Shown piece after piece: positions 1 to 12,060 of a DNA stretch of 64,000 nucleotides. The position numbers and the translations under genes were made by a program. Source of the stretch: Yamagishiella unicocca (lineage: Eukaryota; Chlorophyta; Chlorophyceae; Chlamydomonadales; Volvocaceae); contig BDSL01000022.1 in NCBI GenBank assembly GCA_003116995.1, positions 310,001-374,000 of the forward strand. Reading direction: 5' to 3'. Position 1 is the stretch's first letter. The number at the start of each line of letters is the position of its first letter. The notes under the pieces were generated by a model. The model was given only the letters and a program-made list of their open reading frames with translations. It was not told where the DNA came from and ran no database searches.

Positions 1-1259
1 GGGCGCAGCTCTGGGGCGGCGGTGGTTGCATACAGCAGGGAGGGAATGGTGGGGGTGCGGGGCATTGACGCGCGACAGCGCTTCGGTCGCTGCCCGTTTC
101 GCCCACGTGTGGATACGACATCGCACACTGTAGTGTACGGGTGGCCGGCCGCGCTACGCAACTTCGCCACTTAAGGCGGCGTGTGCCACCTCGGTGTGCG
201 CTGGTGAGGGCTCGGCGGGGACCGACCCACGCCTCCGCAGCCAGCGTCTCCGCCTTGCCCAACCCTGACCTGACTCGCGTGCCCTCTGTCTCCCTCCGCC
301 GGCCTCACCCTCCTCGCCCTGCCCTCCCTCCGCCGCCTCACCCTCCTCGCCCTGCCCTCCCTCCGCCGGCCTGGCCACCCACCTGGCCACAGGTTTCTGC
401 CATTCGACGCGGATAAACCCGCAAACGTGGCCAAGAGCCGCCTCAAGGCCGAGATGGACCTGCACTTCGACCCCGTCACCACCGCCTGGATGATCGACGA
501 GATGAACGAAAACCGGAACAAAGCCAAGGTGAGGAAGCGAAAGCCGCAGCACCGCGTCAGGTGTCTGTCCTGCCCTTCCGGGTCGCCTCGGTGCTGGTGC
601 ATAGTTGCTGTACCATCGCCGTACAATTAGGAAAGCGGGAGGGACGAACGGGACGATGTAGGACGGGCGCTAGTCCGGTGGCCGCTCAACGCAACTGACT
701 GCTGCTGGCCCGGCCCGGTATTCGACACACACGTATTCGACATACACGGGCAGGGTAGCTGCCCGAGGCCAGCGGCCCGGCGGCGCCGGGCCTGCGCCGG
801 GCGTCAGGCCCGGCTCGATATGTAACCATTTCCCTTTCTCCCCCCCCCCCACACACACTCAGCATTTTTAAAACACACACACCGTCCTTCATGCAACTCG
901 CCGTCGCCCTCCTTCCCCGCCCTCCTCAGGTTGCCCAAAAGCAGTACAACATGTTTAGCATTTACGAGCAGGCGCTCGAAGGGGCGCTGTGTGATGGTCA
1001 CGAGCACAAGTTCTGCCACCACGGCCACCTGGCGGACAGCAAGCAGCCACCGGCAGCAGCCGCAGCCGGCGGCGGCGGCGGCGACGCGGGCGGCGAGGTC
1101 CCGGCCAACACAGTGCATGCGCACAGCCACTCGTGCTCCCCCCCCGTCGTGCTAGCCGAGGACGCGCGCATCCACAACCTGATGGGAACCCCAGGGCTGC
1201 TGCACACCTTCAACATGAACCCCGAGCTGCTGCTTCCGCAGGCGACCGCCAGCGTGTGA
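1..1259 (+). CDS. 3' end of an unidentified gene with a His/Cys-rich tail (partial)
   Basis: Two exons are well supported. 393-528 follows a pyrimidine-rich tract and CACAG, and ends at GTGAGG. 930-1259 follows CCTCAG and ends at a TGA. Positions 1-140 are open in the matching frame and end in a possible GTGGCC donor at phase 2, which joins 393 in frame, so this is a tentative upstream exon. The readable protein is about 200 residues. The middle part is charged (FLPFDADKPANVAKSRLKAE, then DPVTTAWMIDEMNENRNKAK). The last exon has a His/Cys cluster (CDGHEHKFCHHGHL), a Gly/Ala linker and a second cluster (HAHSHSC), which suggests metal binding. I do not recognise the family. The gene continues off the left edge. 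No other gene shares its strand nearby. The intron 529-929 holds a dispersed repeat described separately. Confidence 0.6.
291..371. repeat. 34-bp tandem repeat in an intron
   Basis: About 2.4 copies of a pyrimidine-rich unit (core CTCACCCTCCTCGCCCTGCC) lie just before the acceptor at 392. The pyrimidine richness may also serve as the polypyrimidine tract. Confidence 0.75.
748..885 (+). repeat. Dispersed intronic element: palindrome core plus CA-rich tail, copy 1
   Basis: It begins with the near-palindrome GGGCAGGGTAGCTGCCC and continues through a GTCAGGCCCGGCTCGATATG segment. It ends in CTCAGCATTTTTAAAACACA followed by CA repeats. The same order of parts recurs at 60120-60234 in an intron of a different gene. 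Confidence 0.7.
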
Positions 1260-3921
1260 TATGACCCGCGGAGCGCAGACTGGGGTTTGGGGTCGTAAGG
1301 AGCTGCTGGTTAGCTAATGGTGGGGAATCTGGCTATCGTGGCGGCGGCGGGGGGGCGGGAGGCGTTCAAAGCAGCGCAGCTGAACCTACCGAGGCTGCTG
1401 TTATTGTGCGCGTGCGCAGTGTCAGCGGCTCACTGCGCGTTCGTGGATCGACGACCGCAACGGGTGGGGTGAGGGGCGTGCGGCAGGGATGATTGCTTGG
1501 GCCAGGTTTACTATTGCTGGGCGGCAGCGGCGTGGGAAGGGCGCGCATGGGGGCTGAGGAGGTGCGGCCACTGGCACCAGCTGCAGCAGGCCAAGTCGGC
1601 AACGGAGGGGCGTCCGTGCTCCTGCTGCTCGATACCCGAAGCGCGGCGTCCTCCCCCTTTCACGTCTTGTACCGGAAAGGGTATGACTATGGTGTATGAC
1701 TACAACAGGCCGGCAGATGTGATCGAATGGGTCGTGTGATCGGAGGCTGTCGAAATGTCCAGGACGCTCCAGACGAGTTCTTTTTTCTGTACTTTGTATT
1801 TTGAGGAACATACCTAGTTCCTCCTTTTCCTACAGCGATAACGCGTCTCGAGGAATTATTGTGACCCTGTTGTATCGCTTTCCTCGCCTTAATCTAGCGT
1901 GATAGTGCTTATATAATCTCCCCCCTCCTCGGGCTGAGCGGCTAAGGACGGACGGCGCACGCCGCGGTCTTTCCGTCGCGTGTGCCTGAGCCGGGTGCAT
2001 CCCTTCACCTGTGATCTCCATATTCTTGCGCTTGAGTGCGCCATCGCCGTTGGGCCACGGCGCGTCAGCGCAATGTACGTGTGTGTGTTGGTGCCTATGT
2101 GCACCTGTGTTAGGAACGGAAATGCCAGGGCAATTACACATCTGCGGACTGGCTGGGGGCAGGCATGTTGGTGTGCCGGTGTCTTGAGTGCGTGGGTTGC
2201 TTACGGGCCGTGTGGCCGCAACGGCCGCAGGTGGGAGCTCGGCAGCAGGGCGAGGCTATGACCACGAACACGGCACCAGTGGTGTTCTCGAAGGTGGTGG
2301 GAAGTGATCCTTGGACGCGCGGAGTGAGCTGGGGGATTTTGCTCGCGAATGATTCATGTGTTAGTCAAGGCAGCGCTGCTGTTGGGGACGGTGCTTTGGG
2401 GACGACGCAGGTTCGGCGACGGCAGCAGGTGTACGGTACATTGCAATGTGTAAGACATGCTCACTGGCCGCAGGACATGCTGGGTGCGCTGTGACTCATA
2501 TTTATGGGTTTTGTTGTAGTACTTGTTGCAGTGGATTTGAGACCAAAATGCAGGACCATCGGGCACATCGCCAGACACTGAAGGAGAGAAAAGGGACAGA
2601 AACCCAGCCGCACCGTACCACTGGCAAGCCACCGAGACACCAGCCAACAGTCCAGAGGAAAAAACAGCAGCGGCCAGGACCCCAGGGGGAATTGGCGCTA
2701 TAGTTCCCCAATCAGGAACCGGCCACCAACACACCTGGCAGCCCAGCAACTGAGCAACCAGTGGAGTGCCGCCAAGATACAACCAGAAAAACTGCCGCCA
2801 ATCCGGGAACACGCAAAACATGAAGCAAGGGGAAAATCCTGCCCCCATCAGTCGAGGGAAGAAAGGAAAAAAACCTGCCCCCATCAGTCGAGCGCAGTTA
2901 CGACCCCACAAACACATGTAGTCTGACCCTCACACACAAGGCGACCGTAAACAACCGCGAAAACCCGCACCCGAGGCCTCACAGCGGCCCAACCCTTCCG
3001 GGAAAGCCCCAACACAGCAAATCCCCGAAGAAGGGCCCAAAACTCCACCACCCCGCGGCTGACGGCACGATCGTGGATGGGTATCGTTCAGGAGGTAAAG
3101 GATAATCCGCTCCGGGGCCACCGGTAAGGCGGCTGAGGCGGAGGGTGCTTGCACTGAGGACATGGAGGCATCGGCATGGAAAGGAAACGTATCGGCAAAC
3201 CGTTCGGAGGGCAGGACCGTAGCGGGTGTTACAAATGTACGACACGTTCAGTGTGACGTTGCCACGTTGGTCAACGGGAATCCAACAGTCATCCACGTGG
3301 CATCCAAGCTCAAGACTTTGTGCTTACGTAGGGCAATAAATGTGGAGCAAGAGAGGTTGCACCTGCACTGTATTCGCACGGCCATTTGTCTTCAAGCGGC
3401 TAAATACCGCCGAGGTCGGGTCTTATCTTCGCAATGGCCACCTCGTCATTGCGAAAATCCACCGATTCCTTTGAGGTGACGCTGCACGCCATAGGCTTGA
3501 GCAATACGCGCCATGCGCGCCCATCCGGTCGGTGTGGGCCTTCAGGTTTCTCCAGGGTGTCAAAACGAACCAAATGCACCCTCACACCAGCACGTCCATC
3601 AGCGCCAGAGAGAGCTTAATGAGCGTATCCATTCGTCACCTAGCACGGCCGAGGTAAACGTCGCATGATAGTCCAATGTTCTTACGACTTACGGGATGTG
3701 AGGACCGACCACATCGAACAACAGCCTCGCTGCCGTGGTTCATCCCTCATGTGCGAACAACATAGGCAACAAGTCCGAAACAACGTGCCCAGCCCTAGCT
3801 CTTCACGCAGACCTGCATCTGTCATATCCAGCGCGCCCAACTTATTCAAACGCATTACCAATACATAAAAAATAGCAGGCACCTCCTTTGCAAATGTTTC
3901 CAAAGCACGCATCCACACCTC
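1260..3921. other. Intergenic region, no supported gene
   Basis: This holds the 3' untranslated region of the first gene and the downstream region of the minus-strand membrane-protein gene. A TGTAA at 2448-2452 is a possible but distant poly(A) signal for the first gene. A 19-bp direct repeat (CCTGCCCCCATCAGTCGAG) occurs at about 2848 and 2874. The open frames here lack recognisable domains or a consistent exon structure. Confidence 0.5.
3229..3233 (-). terminator. Candidate poly(A) signal for membrane-protein gene A
   Basis: TGTAA on the minus strand, about 690 nt past the stop of gene A. TGTAA is the usual poly(A) signal of volvocine algae. Assigned by motif and distance only. Confidence 0.35.
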
Positions 3922-5778
3922 CTAAACAGCAGTGGCGCGGGTCGCCTCATCATTTCTGCCCGCTGCTGGTGGGCCCACCGGGTTGGGCGCTGCATGCGGG
4001 TCGCCCTGCTGGTAGTCCACCGGGCGCGCCTCATCATTGCCAGCATGCTTGTGCTTCTTATCCTTCTTGGCCTTTTTCTCGTAGCCACAGCAGCCGCAGC
4101 ACTCGGCCAGGAACTTGAATGACTGCGAAATCAGGAGCAGTTGCCAGAGGGGAGGGTACAATAGTCGGACGCGGCAAGCTTGCAGGCGGCGATGCGTGGG
4201 ACCCAGAGACCCTGCGCTATATCCCTCCTCGCGATTGCTGTCACCACCCTGCTGCCTTAAAGGACTTCCTCCACTCAAGCTCCGAGCGCTCTGCACACAC
4301 TCAACACTCACCTCATACAAGCACACGATGGTGGTGAGCGCGGCGATGAGGGCGCTGACCCAGGACATGACCGCGACCGCGTTGCGCCAGTTCTCGGCCG
4401 GCAGGCTCGAGCCGTCCGGGAACTCAAAGTCGTTGGTGTCCTTGACCTTGGAGGTGATGACGATGGAGGCGCAGACCCACCTGTGCGCCAGGGAGGAGAG
4501 AGAGGGGGGAGGGGGGGGGATAAACACATCCGTGAAAGGAGGGGGGGGAGAGCGCGGGCTTGAGGGGAGGCCGGGCAGCGAGGAGGCCGCTCGGCAAGAG
4601 GTGCGCTGTGTAAGGGGTGGACGACTCTGAGGCCGATGCGTGACTCTCAGCCGAGTGATGCGAAGTGATGCGGAGTGATGCGGAGATCCGACCAGGCGCA
4701 CACCCTGCGGGCTGGTTCACCGGCGGGCGCCGCCCCAACCGTTCGGAACCGGTACGTTGCATCTGCACCCCTCGCCCCCCTCGCACCAGGCGGTCTGGAA
4801 GCCCGAGACGATGAGCTCTAGCCACACGCCCAGGCCGCACATGTCGCAAGTGAGGCACTGCGTGGGGGCGAGGGAGCGGGAAGCGGAGGGGTGCGGGAGC
4901 ACCAGACAGTCGGTGGTGCTGCTGCTGCTGGTAATACTCGTTGTCAATGGTCCCGCTAACGAGGCTTCAAGTGGACACCATCTGATCGGGCAACGAAGGA
5001 GCACGGTTGGGTGAAAGGAAAGGGTGGGCTTGCGTGTGCCGCTGGCCCCCTTCCCGCATGCTCATTGTTGTTCATCTAGGCACAGCAGCTGGGGCGGAAC
5101 TCAATCTACGGCTTGTTGATAAGTAAAACGTTTTCTAGGTGCCCAAACGAGTGTCCCAAATGTTTTCTAGTTGACCTACGGGTTTCCTATCAATCCCCGG
5201 AACCCACTGCGGCGCACCAGCAGGAGGGAGGTGAAGAGGGAGAGCAGCATGGAGAGACCGCAAACGGCGTACGTATATTCGCACACATCGCTGCCACGGA
5301 CATCTCCGTTCATCAAGCACTGCGTCCGATACGCTGCGCTCCAGCAAGGGGGTTGGGGGGCAATCGAGGCGGGATGATTGGGTCGGAGGGCATGAATGCG
5401 GGATGAGGGCAGCCAGCGCGGCGCTAAGAGGCTTATGCCCTAATCCGAGCGATGACAGGGCTGGCCCTGCAACATGCAGAGTGCTTGACCGGACGCCGCA
5501 TACCAGTTCACCGGCGGCCGAACGAGGAGTGGTAAGGCTTTCAGTGCCGGTCAAGACGCTTCATCAAGCAAGCAAGAAGATTAGCTGGGGGTAACGACGG
5601 AGTCACCAGCGGAGACGAGGCGGCAAACCGCAAGCGCGAGACGTTGCCAAACCAACACGCGACCAAACCGCCCAGCCGGAAGGCACGTACCGAGGACATT
5701 TCCGTTTGGATACGTGTAGATTGTGACATTGTAGAGCTCCGTTGAAACGATAATAATGATGGCAGTGGCAAGTGCAAT
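3922..5778 (-). CDS. Four-helix membrane protein with Cys-rich tail, array member A (5' exon not found)
   Basis: Five exons join in phase: 5691-5778, 5218-5333, 4769-4857, 4312-4480 and 3922-4122 (stop), giving 220 residues without the N-terminus. Helix 1 (IALATAIIIIVSTELY) is followed by an NVT glycosylation site and a loop with QCLMNGDV. Helix 2 is YAVCGLSMLLSLFTSLLL. The third exon starts CLTCDMCGLG and carries helix 3, which ends GFQTAWCE. The fourth starts WVCASIVI and carries helix 4 (MSWVSALIAALTTIVCLYE). The tail has FLAECCGCCGYEKKAKKDKK and is then polar. The layout resembles small tetraspan proteins (claudin or MARVEL type), but I cannot assign a known family. The third exon ends at a weak donor (GTGCAG), so that junction is less certain. 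No start codon with phase 0 splicing was found upstream. Paralogous to B and D on the same strand. Confidence 0.72.
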
Positions 5779-6836
5779 CTGTGCGAGGAGTGACCAAGAA
5801 ATTGTCAAACGACGCGGCGGCAAATATCAGATATATATGGGATAGAAGTTTAGCAACATAAATTTGAGGCACCCTCCAAAGCGGTTGAAATGGTGTAGGC
5901 CGGAAGGTGCGTTGTCGTTCGGCAAGCCGAGCCTTTCCATACTAGGCCAATCTGAATCGAGATACCCGCCAAAGACAGACGGTACTACTGCTGTGGCGTA
6001 TCTTATTATCGAGTGCAGCAGGTGCTTGAACAAGTCGGTCAACCAGCCGGCGGGCTGCCGGGGCAGGCTTGGCGCTGGAACCGATGCTTGGGCAAGTTTA
6101 TGACACACTATAGAGCGACATGTGCAGGAACACACGAGCAGGCGAGTGCGTAGCCTCGACGCGCCAGAAACGGCTGCCGACAGCTTTCTCACATGCTCTT
6201 CATCCGTTGAGCGCCGCTGGAAGGTAGCTTACCTTTAGAACAGAAAAGACGCCGACGATTATTTTTGAAACGACTGAGAACCCCATCTTGGCTAACTGCA
6301 AAGGGGATGCCGCTTAACGTGTATGGGCAACTCAAGGGTTTTGGATACCAGCACACTATCAGTAGAACCGGGCTTGAGGACACAGCAACGTCTTATTGTC
6401 ACACACATTACACTCTGACATATCAACATTTCCGATTGTACGGTCGAGACAGGTGTTGCACGACAGGCGGCAGGTGCGCCGTGCGTTTGACCAGGTGAAT
6501 GGAAATAACAGACGCCACGGTGAATGTGATAAACCGTTAGTGCTCTTGGGACGTTGTAAAAACGTCGCAGATTTATGGGAACAGGTCTCGACCCGGCGCG
6601 CGCATCATCCGCAGCCAGCTTCATAGGCCACACAGAAATCTCGCGATGGACACCCAGGGGTGTAATGGGTGCGGAACTGTGTTCCTTGCTAGCGGCGGGT
6701 GGGTTGTACAAGTTCGTCCTCCGGATAGGCCCCTACATAGGCTTTGCTTTGATGAGGGCTAAGAGCTTCGCCGTAAAGCAGGATATCAAGCTAATATGGG
6801 CGCTCGGAATCACGGTCCGTTTAGCAGAAGACGGCA

Positions 6837-6859
6837 GACGTAGGGCCCTCCCTGGTCCT
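6837..6859 (+). repeat. 23-bp sequence shared by the upstream regions of A and B, copy 1
   Basis: GACGTAGGGCCCTCCCTGGT plus three more matching bases. An identical 23-mer lies at 11097-11119. The copies are about 1.06 kb and 0.64 kb upstream of the helix-1 exons of A and B, in the same orientation relative to those genes. Confidence 0.7.
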
Positions 6860-8399
6860 GTCCATATCGTTCGATCAGGAGGCGCTTCTAAAGCAATAAT
6901 GCAGGGGGAGAAAAACAACTTATATTAACTGTATGTGTAGCCAACGAGGAGGCTTCCGTCGTGTTCACCTTTTCATTCCTATGCGTGGCGATTTGATGAA
7001 GTAAGCTCGCTAATTTTGCCGTAAGTGATTTCGCCGTAATTTCGCCATAAACCAGCGTAACTGGTTCCGCCAAAATATCGCCGTAAACCAGCGCACGCGC
7101 GTACCGTACAGGGACGACGGGGGCATTCTGGCACATAAGACGGCGCCACTAAAGCCCCTTCTCAATGCAGGTTAATGCATATGTGTATCATACCTAAGGC
7201 GGGTTCAGGCTAACCTCTAGGGTAAACTCTTGTCGACGTCTTTCGACGCCGCAATGCCGATTTTGCTGTCCTCCGTACTTCATTGCTACTGTCATGAATG
7301 CGATCCTATATTAATCGAAAGCCTCGTGTCTTGAGAAAGTAAACATCGACTTGAAACCGTACTCCCAGTGCGCATCCCAGGCTGCCAAGATCCGCATGTT
7401 GCAAACTGTTAGCTTCGATTACTAGTGATGTTTTAGCATGCCCAGGATGAGACCCTAACCGCCGCGTTCAATGTCGTCATAACCGCGATTTGGAGGGATC
7501 CCAAGTGCGCTGCATCCGCCTGCCGCATGCCTAGGCTTAGGGTTGGCCGCGTACTGGGTGTTTCACCTGACTCGTCGGTATCGTGATCGGGCAGGCGGAA
7601 AAACACGGAAAACGCTCGCGGCAATGCCAACTGACACGCAAGGACACGCCCGGCACATGCTATGCATGCCCCGTGAACCTTACTGCATCTATGTGTCTCG
7701 CTGTGTGCATATCCATCTGTCCACCTGTGCCTGCGAGCCGCCTGGATAGGTCTGTTTGAGCTCCTGCCCCGCGAGGGCGACCTCTCATGGATACCTCGCG
7801 CGTGCAATAGATATGCAAAGATACCCCTCGCTCATGCCACTACGCTCGTGCAACGCCCCTGCGAGAACACAAGCTCGCACACGGTATGCTGACGAGCTGA
7901 CGTGAGCGACGCAGCCACCGACGCACATCCGGAGGAGTCCGCCCCCGCGCTTCGTAGTCGCTTAGGGCCGCTTGCCTGTCACATATGCATGATTACATTT
8001 ATGGGCTCGCCCTCTGCGCATCAGCACAGAGCCATACGCATGCGCACGTGTTGGATCTGGTATATTTCCGGTATCCACACATCCTTGCTGCCCGTGCGGT
8101 AACGGGTATGGATAAATGCCAATAGGTCATCGGACCTGGATTACTTCCTCGTCGCAGCATCACAATGTTAGATCATGCATTCGACCGTGTCCACGATGCC
8201 TGAAGTCCGGTTCACACCGGTTCACACAATCACGATGCCGCTAGCGCTGCTGTCAGGTACGGACCTGAGTTCGCGCGAACAGTTATTCGAGCGCATTGGG
8301 TCCACAATGGCTCGAATTGGACTATCCACATAAGCTTGAACAGTATTTTCGAAACCTGCAAAGTGATGCACTGCTGCTGTAGCCAGTGATCACCGTCAC

Positions 8400-8404
8400 T
8401 TACA
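8400..8404 (-). terminator. Candidate poly(A) signal for membrane-protein gene B
   Basis: TGTAA on the minus strand, about 210 nt past the stop of gene B. Motif and distance only. Confidence 0.4.
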
Positions 8405-8613
8405 ATGCCCACGCAAAAATATACCGAGTCCGAAGAAGTGAAATCGATATAGACTACGCATACGAAAGAACAGGTACACACGTCACTGCAAGCGCCACCG
8501 GCCGCCAGATGAATGAATTCCAATCTGCCCTTCGCGGCTGCCCGACATGCAGACGGCTACGCCTGCACCTGCTGCCTGCATATGTAGGCGCTGTCGGCCT
8601 CTCCAGCCTGTGC

Positions 8614-10455
8614 CTACACGGAGTTGCCCTTGCGCCTGTCGTCGTCATCACCACCACCGCAGCAGCTGCAGCACTCCCGGAGGCACTTGCACGCCTGCGA
8701 ATCCACGAATGGCAACGTCGGCGGTACAGGCAGAGCGTTTGCCCCCCAACCCAACTTGCGTTCAAAAATGTCAGGATCCAAATCCCGCGGAGGTGCTCAG
8801 CCAGCATGCGGAGGTGAATGCTTAGCAAACCTACAGGTATTGGTATCAAGCACTGGCATCTTGACCGGGTGCAAGGGGTCCACTGCGCGATACCCCGACA
8901 GTGCAGGAGGTGCGGTGCCCCAAGAGATCTTTTTTCGCGCGGCAAGGGCCCCTCACCTCGATTAGGAATGCGACAGCCATCAGGAAGGCAAGCAGTACAT
9001 TGACCCAAGCCAGAATCGCCACCGCGTTGCGCCAGCTCTCGTTGGGCAGACCCGTGCCGTCCAGAAATGTGACCTCGTTGCTCTCCTTTACCCTCTTCGA
9101 GATGACGATGCTGGCGATCACCCACCTGCATGGGAACGCCGTGCTGCGCGTCTCCGAGCTGCCCGCTTCGTGCATCCGTGCGTTTTATCATCATGCACGC
9201 ATGTGAGCAATTGCACGCATGATAACAAATACCCTGCACAAGGCATACTTAGCACCAAGGATGCCGTCTGAGGGGCCAAGGGGACGGCTGCTGGAACGAT
9301 TACCCCATCCGTCGAGTCAGGTACGTCCGAATTCACACACGCGCTCTACAGCAACGCAAGGAGGTCGGGAAGGCCACCCCTGACCCAGCTGGATCACGAA
9401 ACTGTGCCAATGGGAGGAGCGCGTGCACAGCTCGTGGCCCCGACATCATGACACCTCGCACCAAGCGGTCTGGAAGCCAGCAACAATGAACTCGAGCCAC
9501 GCGCCAATGCCGCACAAGTTGCATGTAAGGCACTGTCGGAAGTGGGAGAGGGGGAGAGGGCATGTGAGGAGGGCACGAGCAGAGAGGAGCCGAGGGCAGA
9601 TACCGGTACCGGCCACAGTGCGGCTCACTAGGGACTTCATGGTGAGGGCCGCGGGAATAAGGAGAGGGCCTCCTGGTACGGAGCGCGCAGCACGGGAGTC
9701 CGCGAAGGTGCGGCCCCTGGGGGACCAGCCCCTGGATCACTGAGCCCTGGAGGGCCTGCCTCTGGGGGACAACTCAGTGGTTTTCCTGAACTGACGTAAG
9801 CATGGAGCTAATGCACACTCGTGCCTTTATGCGCCCAATGTGCCTCCCTCACTTCTCCGCCCCGCCTGCATACTCCTTTCCCATAATAAGCAGCAGCGCC
9901 GAAAAGGGGTCCTCCCTCGCCTTTCCAAGGTAGGATCACGCACCAGCAGAATAGAAGTTACGAAGGAAAGGAACATGGAGATACCACAGACGGCGTAGGT
10001 GTAGTCACAGACGGATTCATCGTTGACGGATCCGGTCATGAGGCACTGGGCCTTCACGGCTGCACGAGGCAATAGGAAGGTGACAAAGTGTGGGGGAGGA
10101 AATGTCGATTGGGTGCATCCTGTAACTGCGGAAAGCTGGCAGAAAGCTGCCGGAACCTGGCCGCTCTGACTGCGATGCCGATTGTGGGTGCATGGGTTTG
10201 GCCAGTTGTATTGGATGGCTTTACTGGAGGGTTGAGTGGGTGGGTGAATGGGTTGGGGCTGGCGGGACATAGTTGCGGGCACCAAACTCCAGTCGATTGC
10301 AGTATTGAACTACATTATTGCACCCGCGGCGCTAAGTCGTTAATCAGCATCAACACTTATTACTTACAAATCGACTTCCCGTTCGATGAGATATCGACGG
10401 TGATACGGTGAAGGTGGAGTGCAACAATGCAGATGATGGTGACGCATACTCCCAC
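8614..10455 (-). CDS. Four-helix membrane protein with Cys-rich tail, array member B (5' exon not found)
   Basis: Five exons: 10368-10455, 9944-10059, 9453-9532, 8957-9125 and 8614-8694 (stop), about 177 residues without the N-terminus. Exon lengths 88, 116 and 169 equal those of gene A, and the splice phases agree. Helix 1 is VGVCVTIICIVALHLH. The second exon reads QCLMTGSVNDESVCDYTYAV, then a helix ending SFVTSILL. The third starts CLTCNLCGIG and ends GFQTAWCE. The fourth starts WVIASIVISK and carries helix 4 (ILAWVNVLLAFLMAVAFLIE). The tail is short and Cys/Asp rich (CLRECCSCCGGGDDDDRRKG). The phase needed to join exons three and four implies an odd donor (GTCATG); an in-frame stop just beyond limits the choices. 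The first exon should lie between 10456 and about 11100 and was not identified. Function unknown. Confidence 0.72.
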
Positions 10456-11096
10456 CTGCATCACACAGCGACGGGCAGGGCAAGTTGGAGGATTGTAAGG
10501 GACATGACGCTCTTTTACTTAAAGACAAATCAGTTACATGTCCTTCTTTAGGGGTTTGCGACGACAGCACGGACGCATTGCTGGCAACATGGCACACCGT
10601 TCGTAAGTCTCTGCGTGGGCACACCGAGATCAAATAATGTGGTGTGGGGTCTAGATCCTATGGCAGTGTCAGTGCCCTTCTGTTGGCCGAACTCGTGCAG
10701 TGTCGGAAGGGCGGACGCACAAAACGCCACTACTTCTAGACATATGAGATGCATCGAACAACCACGGACCACACCTTAACAAAAAGCTATTTTGGCGGGT
10801 ACGGCCTGCACCTAAAACTGCCCGGTACGCCACAGCGATTCTCATCACGCACTAACCTTCAGCAAGGAAAGGATTCCTATAAAGATCTTCCTGCATATGT
10901 TCCCGACGCAGCCCATTCTTGTTATCGCTGCTGAAGTCGTGAAGGGTGAGAGGAGGCTGGCTCGATACACAGCTCGGGTGTGCGCGAGCTGACCTTGACC
11001 TGCTGCAAGGGTACAGATTAAATACTTGACTGGCGCCAGCCGACATCAGGACGACATTAGACTGAAAACTTTCGATTTATTCATGAGCACGGTACG

Positions 11097-11119
11097 GACG
11101 TAGGGCCCTCCCTGGTCCT
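11097..11119 (+). repeat. 23-bp sequence shared by the upstream regions of A and B, copy 2
   Basis: Identical over 23 bases to 6837-6859. The next bases also resemble each other (TCC then A/G, then TATC). It lies upstream of gene B and next to the relic C segment. Confidence 0.7.
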
Positions 11120-11153
11120 ATCCGTATCCATATTTTAAGGAACGTGTAAGGCC

Positions 11154-11498
11154 CTACTGGGCATACGGGTAATGGTCATACGGCTCGAAGCACCGCTCCG
11201 TGTGACATAACGTACACATCACAACTTGGAAGCCAACGGCTATGAAAGAAATTCGCGTTTGTGCCTGCTCGGTAGACATAACGTTGGGCGATCGTCTCCG
11301 GTTCAGGCACACTGGGGGGAACTTGTCAGTACCGTACTTGGACGATGTGTGAGATAATTTTTCCTTTCTCAATCCCTTGTTCCTTGCATTTTTTAAAAGA
11401 ACCAGATGGAGCTTGCAACGAGCTAAACATCCTATTGCAAAGAGCGCAGCGTTACATGACAGGTAGCAAAGTATTGGCGGGAAGCGGCATGAAGGCAC
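11154..11498 (-). pseudogene. Probable relic of a further array member (C)
   Basis: A minus-strand frame contains CLNRRR, then ISFIAVGFQVVMC, which lines up with the third exon of A and B (LEFIVAGFQTAWC in B): the GFQ and the Cys that closes the segment are kept. It follows a CCCCCCAG acceptor-like site. Upstream in the same frame is a hydrophobic stretch (ILCYLSCNAALFAIGCLA) in the place of helix 2. The Cys-x-x-Cys motif is lost and no matching helix-4 exon is evident. The short phrase KIFIGILSLLK near 10.88 kb might be a further fragment. The similarity is limited and could be chance. Confidence 0.3.
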
Positions 11499-12060
11499 TG
11501 CTAAGGATCATTAAATTTGGGAGTAAAATATGCAATTTCTATGAACGACTACCTTATTCAAGGTTACGAAACGTACCAGCCGCTAGCTTATGCTTGCATC
11601 GTTCCTGCAGTATTGCGCCGACGAGTTGCGTACGCCAGGTTCGCAGCCTATAATACGCGCATGACGTAAATCGGCACACTCTAAGCTATTGTCGAAAGAA
11701 AATGGTACAGCTGACACGCGCACGCGGAACCGCCAGAGTTCCACAATGCGCGTCAGGAGTAGTGATGCGTTGAGCTCGTCGGAATGGAGACGACCATGTT
11801 ACTATATTCCCGAGTGATAATATGTGCTGGACCCGAAACGCTGAGCGGAGTTACCACGCGGCGGTCTGATTCGGCTAACCGGGCCAAGACAACATTTCAC
11901 TTTCACTCCATGCTGTCGCGCCAGCTGGGAACATGCTGTGTGTCATGTATCCAAAACAGCCCAACAAAAACCCTGGGCGGAACCCACGTTGTCTTAACAA
12001 AACACCACACACCATGCATGACGGGAGACATCACGGCTGCACGTACATTGTGAATAGCTT

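Larger units (their letters stand above)
5779..8613. other. Upstream region of gene A and downstream region of gene B, no supported gene
   Basis: The first exon of gene A should lie here on the minus strand, but no ATG exon ending in phase 0 could be picked with confidence. Base composition drops towards AT compared with the genes. A 23-bp sequence at 6837-6859 recurs upstream of gene B. The open frame at 6575-6928 (+) has no recognisable domain. Confidence 0.45.

Noticed and set aside
5870..5945. MERLGLPNDNAPSGLHHFNR as the first exon of gene A
   Set aside because: Its possible donors are also phase 2 and do not fit the phase 0 helix-1 exon.
10548..10650. MLPAMRPCCRRKPLKKD as the first exon of gene B
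   Set aside because: It has an ATG and a GTAACT donor, but the donor is phase 2 while the helix-1 exon needs phase 0, so the join breaks the frame.
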